Positions 60,338-64,000 of a stretch of DNA of 64,000 nucleotides are shown piece by piece (the stretch's first letter is position 1; the number at the start of each line of letters is the position of its first letter). The translations under genes and the position numbers were made by a program. The DNA is from Gordonia sp. SID5947 (GTDB lineage: Bacteria > Actinomycetota > Actinomycetes > Mycobacteriales > Mycobacteriaceae), in NCBI RefSeq assembly GCF_009862785.1, contig NZ_WWHU01000001.1, forward strand, positions 3,968,001-4,032,000, given 5' to 3'. The notes beneath the pieces are model-generated. The model worked only from the letters and a program-made list of their open reading frames with translations. It had not been told where the DNA came from and did no database searches.

Positions 60338-60725
60338 CAACCCAGTTTGACGCAGACACGACGGTCCGCCAGTCCTTTTGTTTCCCTCTCGCGAGAGGTG
60401 AGCGATTCTCGGGATCGCCGTCGCACTTCCGTCGGTAGCCGCTTTCGGATGAGGTCAACCTGTTGTCGCAACGCGTCGCAGGTGTCCTTTTCTGGTCGAT
60501 CGTCCCACCCCGAATTTCAGCCCGTTAGCGATCATAAGCTTTTGGCCTGCAGAAACAGCTTGACACCGCTGTAAGGCACAGGTTAATTTCGCAGTGGCCC
60601 AGATCACAATTACCCGGATCGGGTCCACTGACCGCCGCCGGCGGCCCAGTGCAGAAACCCCGCAGACGTCGGCCCTCCCGGGCTGATCTGTCGTGCCCGG
60701 GGACTGGTGGGAAAGGCGTGTGGGA
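60338..60725. other. Intergenic region upstream of the ABC importer
   Basis: No gene is evident in 388 bp. It contains the promoter described at 60560-60588. AGTGG-N6-TCACA (60593-60608) resembles a mycobacterial CRP/cAMP-receptor site with one good half. Leftover sequence of the deleted RNA-repair operon's promoter may lie at its left end. Confidence 0.5.
60560..60588 (+). promoter_or_regulatory. Candidate housekeeping promoter for the ABC importer operon
   Basis: TTGACA (60560-60565) and TTAATT (60583-60588) are separated by 17 bp. Transcription from here would leave a 5' leader of about 130 nt before the binding-protein gene. Confidence 0.5.
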
Positions 60726-61988
60726 ATGCGTAGGAGAACAGGGCGGGTCGTCGCGGCTGCCATTGCTGCGGCGTGTGTTTTCTCCGTCGTCTCGTGTAGC
60801 AGCGATGACGACAGCTCGGGCGGATCGACATCCGCCGCGGGCGAGAGCGGTGTCAAGGCGGCCGGTGCGCCCATCAAGGTCGGGCTCTTCAACCCGTCCA
60901 AGGGGCCGGCCACCCAGGCCGGGGTCACTTCGGGCCGCGACGCCGCGGTCGACTACATCAACAATCAGATCGGCGGGCTCAGCGGTCGTCCGATCGAGGT
61001 CGTCGACTGCGGGATCGATCAGACCGCCCCGGAATCGACCATCGCCTGTGCAAATCAGTTCGTCCAAGCCGGTGTTGTCGCGGCGATCGACGCCTACGAT
61101 TCGGAATCACTTGCCGCGGTGCCGATCCTGACCGCCGCGAAGATTCCTCTGGTCGGCCAGATCCCGTTCAACACCGCAACCGGCGCCAAGGCCGACAACC
61201 GCGTGTACTTCGGTCCGCCGCCGGCCGCGTTCCTCGTCGGCTTCATGCAGAGCCTCAAGGCGGCCGGTAAGAAGTCGCTGACACTGGCGAATGCCGATCT
61301 GCCGCAGGCGCATCAGGTTTTCGACGGCCTGCTGGCTCCGCTCGGAAAGCAGCTGGGTATCGAGGTCAAGAGCGTCTACTACCCGCCGACCGGACCCAAC
61401 TTCACCGCCCTGGCAACCACTCTTGCCGAGGGCAATCCGGATGCGGCCGGTCTCATGACCGCACCGAACGACAACACATGCACCAAGCTCTCGCAGTCGC
61501 TGCGATCAGTCGGTTACAAGAACACCATGTTCATGGCGGCGTGCACCGAGTTCATCGACACGATGGGCTCCCAAGCGGTCGGCGCGCAGACGTACTCGCC
61601 CGGCTGGCAGCCGCCCTCCATCGATTCGGCGCCTGAACCGGCCAAGGCCAATCTGAAGGTCGCCGAGCAGTACGTCGACGCGGCAGGCGGGGCCGGCGGC
61701 TTCTACGCCTACGGAACGTTCGCGATCTTCGTCGACTTCGTCAACGGGCTGAATCAGGCCAAGGTCACCGACTTCACCGGCGTCAACGTGCTGAACGGAC
61801 TCAAGGGGCTCACCGATTTCCAGAGCTTCCTCGGCCCGAAGCTGACATGCGGCAAGCCCACCACCCCGAACTGCACCACCGAGATGCTCCTGTTCGAGGT
61901 CACCGGTGACAAGACGACGAAGCCGGTCGGCGGGGGTTACATCACACCGAGTCCCGAGGTGCTCAAGCTCATCCCGGGCGCCGCGTAG
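60726..61988 (+). CDS. Branched-chain-type ABC importer substrate-binding lipoprotein
   Basis: A 420-residue periplasmic-binding-protein type 1 protein. It has a lipoprotein signal (VVAAAIAAACVFSVVSC, Cys near 28), a Ser/Gly-rich linker and lobes with IKVGLFNPSKGPATQAGVTSGRDAAVDYINNQIGGL-type N-terminus, DGLLAPLGKQLGIEVKSVYY and AYGTFAIFVDFVNGL. The class binds amino acids, urea, amides or aromatic acids; no ligand can be inferred. It is followed after a 15-bp hairpin by the fused permease gene. ATG 60726 is preferred over GTG 60693 because the signal peptide begins there. Confidence 0.85.
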   Translation: MRRRTGRVVAAAIAAACVFSVVSCSSDDDSSGGSTSAAGESGVKAAGAPIKVGLFNPSKGPATQAGVTSGRDAAVDYINNQIGGLSGRPIEVVDCGIDQTAPESTIACANQFVQAGVVAAIDAYDSESLAAVPILTAAKIPLVGQIPFNTATGAKADNRVYFGPPPAAFLVGFMQSLKAAGKKSLTLANADLPQAHQVFDGLLAPLGKQLGIEVKSVYYPPTGPNFTALATTLAEGNPDAAGLMTAPNDNTCTKLSQSLRSVGYKNTMFMAACTEFIDTMGSQAVGAQTYSPGWQPPSIDSAPEPAKANLKVAEQYVDAAGGAGGFYAYGTFAIFVDFVNGLNQAKVTDFTGVNVLNGLKGLTDFQSFLGPKLTCGKPTTPNCTTEMLLFEVTGDKTTKPVGGGYITPSPEVLKLIPGAA

Positions 61989-62005
61989 GTCCGACGAGGT
62001 AGTCC

Positions 62006-62046
62006 GCGGGCCGGGTGGGCACAGAGCCAGCGCCCACCCGGCCCGC
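62006..62046. terminator. Hairpin between binding-protein and permease genes
   Basis: A perfect 15-bp stem (gcgggccgggtgggc / gcccacccggcccgc) with an 11-nt loop lies 17 bp after the binding-protein stop and 52 bp before the permease ATG. It may be a partial terminator or mRNA stabiliser, giving more binding protein than permease. Confidence 0.75.
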
Positions 62047-62097
62047 ACCACCGTTCACCATTGCGCCACCAGCGCACTATCTGTTTGAGGTCTCCGC

Positions 62098-64000
62098 ATG
62101 GGTCAGTTCCTGCAGTTCGTCTTCCTCGGCCTCTCGACCGGCGCCGTCTATGCCGTGATGGCCACGTCGCTGGTCGGTGTCTACGCGGCCACCGGCATCA
62201 TCAACTTCGCACAGGGCGCGATGGGTCTCTGGGCCGTCTACGCCGTGGCGGCACTCCGCACCGACGGCAGCCTCGTCCTCCCGATCGGCTCCATCCCACT
62301 CGGCAGTGCCGACGATCCGATGTCCATGTGGCCTGCCATCCTGATCGGCGTCGGTTCGGCTGTCGTGTGGGCCGTCGTCGCGCATCTGCTGGTGTTCCGC
62401 CCGCTTCGGCAGGCGCCGGTGCTCGCGCAGGTGGTCGCATCGGTCGGGCTCATGCTGTTCATCCAGGCGCTGGTGCAACTGCGGTTCGACACCGAGAATC
62501 TCCTTGCGCTGGCAGTCTTGCCGGACAAGACATTCGAGTTCGCCGGCGCCGTGGTGAACGTCTCCGACGTGATCCTCGCGGGCATCGCGATCGCCATCGC
62601 GGCCATCTTGTGGGCGTACTTCCGCCTCACCAGACTCGGCGTCGCGACACGTGCGGGCGCCGAGGACGAGTTGGCCGCACGGCTGGTCGGTTACTCACCG
62701 GATCGCCTCGCCGCGATCATCTGGGTGCTCACGGGTGCCGCCACCGGGTTGATCGTCATCCTTGCGGCGTTCACGATCGGCCTGAATGTCACCAGTTACA
62801 CGTTCTTTGTCATCCCGGCTCTGGCGGTGGCACTCCTCGGTCGGCTCACCTCATTCGGGATCGCTTGCGGGGCAGGTCTTCTGCTGGGTAGCTTCCAGGC
62901 CGTCATCACCTGGTTGACCACCAAGGACTGGTGGCCGGAGTGGGCGCAGGCGGGTCTGGGCGAGGCGTTGCCGTTCGTGGTGATCGTGGTGGCGCTGTTC
63001 CTGCTCGGCGGACGAATCCCGTCGCGTGGGTCGTTGGGCGACGTGCAGATGCCTGCCGTCCGGATACCGCGTATCCGTCTGATCCCCACGATCGGGGTTC
63101 TCGCCGCGACGGTCGCGGCGATCCTCCTGACCTCCGGGACATGGCGTTTCGGCGTGGTGACCTCGATCATTCTCTCGCTCATCGCGCTGTCGCTGGTGCT
63201 GCTCACCGGATATCTGGGACAGATCTCGTTGGCGTCGATGGCCTTTGCCGGTGCTGCCGGCTTCGCGCTCTCCAAACTCACTGTCAATTGGCATGTGCCG
63301 TTCCCGTTGAGCATCCTGCTGGCGGCGTTGATCGCGACGGCACTGGGCATCCTGGTGGGCATCCCGGCGTTGCGTATCCGTGGGGCGCAGCTGGCCGTGG
63401 TCACCCTCGCGGCTGCGATCGCCATCCAGAGCTTCGTCTTCAACAACCCGGAGATCACCGCGTACGAGGGCAACATGATCGTCGATCCGACGCTGTTCGG
63501 CTTCGACCTGGGCGTTCGCGACGGCACCAACCTGGTCACGGTTCGCTTCGCCCTGATGGTCCTGCTGGTGGTGGCGGTCGCGACGCTCGTCGTGATGCGG
63601 TTGATGGCCGGGTCCACCGGACGGTCGTTCCTCGCCGTCCGGTCGAACGAGCGCGCGGCCGCGTCCGTCGGCATCAACGTCGCCGCGACCAAGTTGCTGG
63701 GCTTTGCTCTGTCGGCCTTCCTGGCCGGTGTCGGCGGATGTCTCATCGGCTACAGCCGGGGACAGCTGTCGGCCGGATCGTTCACTGTGATGGTCGGTCT
63801 CACGCTGCTCGCCATGACCTACGTCGGCGGGATCACCTCGGTGTCCGGTGCGTTCATCGCCGGTGTGATCGGTCCGCTGGGTGTCGGCTATGTGTTCCTC
63901 AACCAGACCCTCGACCTCGGTGAGTATTACGAGATCATCGCCGCAGGCGGTCTCCTCCTGATGGCCGTGCTCAATCCGGTCGGGGTGTCCGGGGCGATGG
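62098..64000 (+). CDS. Fused LivH-LivM permease (partial at right edge)
   Basis: One open frame runs from ATG 62098 (GAGG upstream) to the window end, over 634 codons with no stop. The first about 300 residues are a LivH-type permease (GLSTGAVYAVMATSLVGVYAATGIINFAQGAMGL, TRLGVATRAGAEDELAARLVGYSPDRLAA). The rest is a LivM-type permease (LLTGYLGQISLASMAFAGAAGFAL, RSFLAVRSNERAAASVGINVAATKLLGFALSAFLAGVGG). Both permeases are therefore one polypeptide. The ATPase genes are expected beyond the edge. Confidence 0.9.
   Translation, partial: MGQFLQFVFLGLSTGAVYAVMATSLVGVYAATGIINFAQGAMGLWAVYAVAALRTDGSLVLPIGSIPLGSADDPMSMWPAILIGVGSAVVWAVVAHLLVFRPLRQAPVLAQVVASVGLMLFIQALVQLRFDTENLLALAVLPDKTFEFAGAVVNVSDVILAGIAIAIAAILWAYFRLTRLGVATRAGAEDELAARLVGYSPDRLAAIIWVLTGAATGLIVILAAFTIGLNVTSYTFFVIPALAVALLGRLTSFGIACGAGLLLGSFQAVITWLTTKDWWPEWAQAGLGEALPFVVIVVALFLLGGRIPSRGSLGDVQMPAVRIPRIRLIPTIGVLAATVAAILLTSGTWRFGVVTSIILSLIALSLVLLTGYLGQISLASMAFAGAAGFALSKLTVNWHVPFPLSILLAALIATALGILVGIPALRIRGAQLAVVTLAAAIAIQSFVFNNPEITAYEGNMIVDPTLFGFDLGVRDGTNLVTVRFALMVLLVVAVATLVVMRLMAGSTGRSFLAVRSNERAAASVGINVAATKLLGFALSAFLAGVGGCLIGYSRGQLSAGSFTVMVGLTLLAMTYVGGITSVSGAFIAGVIGPLGVGYVFLNQTLDLGEYYEIIAAGGLLLMAVLNPVGVSGAM

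Noticed and set aside
60525..61067. 180-codon minus-strand open frame at the importer promoter
   Set aside because: Antisense to the signal peptide of the binding protein and no coding character.

Overview
The window is a high-GC, gene-dense chromosome segment from an actinobacterium of the Mycobacteriales, most likely Gordonia or a close relative. The evidence is gene content and order: F420-dependent glucose-6-phosphate dehydrogenase, pta-ackA, pknG-glnH-glnX, a mutT3-type NUDIX gene, thiE divergent from thiO-thiS-thiG, and plsB-plsC-WS/DGAT. All of these follow the order known from Mycobacterium tuberculosis (Rv0407-Rv0417 and Rv2482c-Rv2484c). GTG starts, 4-nt start/stop overlaps and apparently leaderless promoters are common. 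No rRNA, tRNA, CRISPR array or insertion sequence was seen.

Left part (1-24.7 kb): small membrane proteins, an F420/PPOX-type enzyme, an ABC exporter and a DUF222/HNH gene broken by an in-frame stop come first. Next are fgd, a LysR regulator divergent from an EamA transporter, a Thr-rich secreted protein, a TetR regulator and an AGPS-like flavoenzyme. These are followed by pta-ackA, the PknG/GlnH/GlnX amino-acid sensing module, a NUDIX gene, a stand-alone LeuA regulatory domain, a nitroreductase, and thiamine genes with a TPP riboswitch. Five genes here (EamA, secreted protein, TetR, pknG, glnX) are each split by one apparent missing base, which looks more like assembly error than five independent gene losses.

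Middle part (24.7-42.5 kb): an ABC-2 exporter, a large LuxR (LAL) regulator, the plsB-plsC-WS/DGAT glycerolipid operon, a phosphoribosyltransferase with a SnoaL-like protein, an SCO6745-type protein, a DUF1254/DUF1214 protein, a DMT-like membrane protein, an ATP-grasp enzyme and guanine deaminase. A long imperfect palindrome lies at the end of guaD.

Right-centre (42.5-57.3 kb): two paralogous alkylsulfatases of the SdsA1/BDS1 type flank a SulP transporter and a GAP-family membrane protein. A minus-strand run then encodes two tandem secreted paralogs, an SQD1-like (UDP-sulfoquinovose synthase family) enzyme, a BcsB-like membrane-anchored protein, a cellulose-synthase-like GT2 and a DUF389 protein. 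The SQD1/BcsB/GT2 genes overlap by 4 nt each and look like one exopolysaccharide system. This is the best candidate for an undescribed system in the window.

Right end (57.3-64 kb): poorly conserved small genes, the relic of a deleted Hen1-Pnkp RNA-repair operon, and a branched-chain-type ABC importer whose two permeases are fused in one reading frame that runs off the window.
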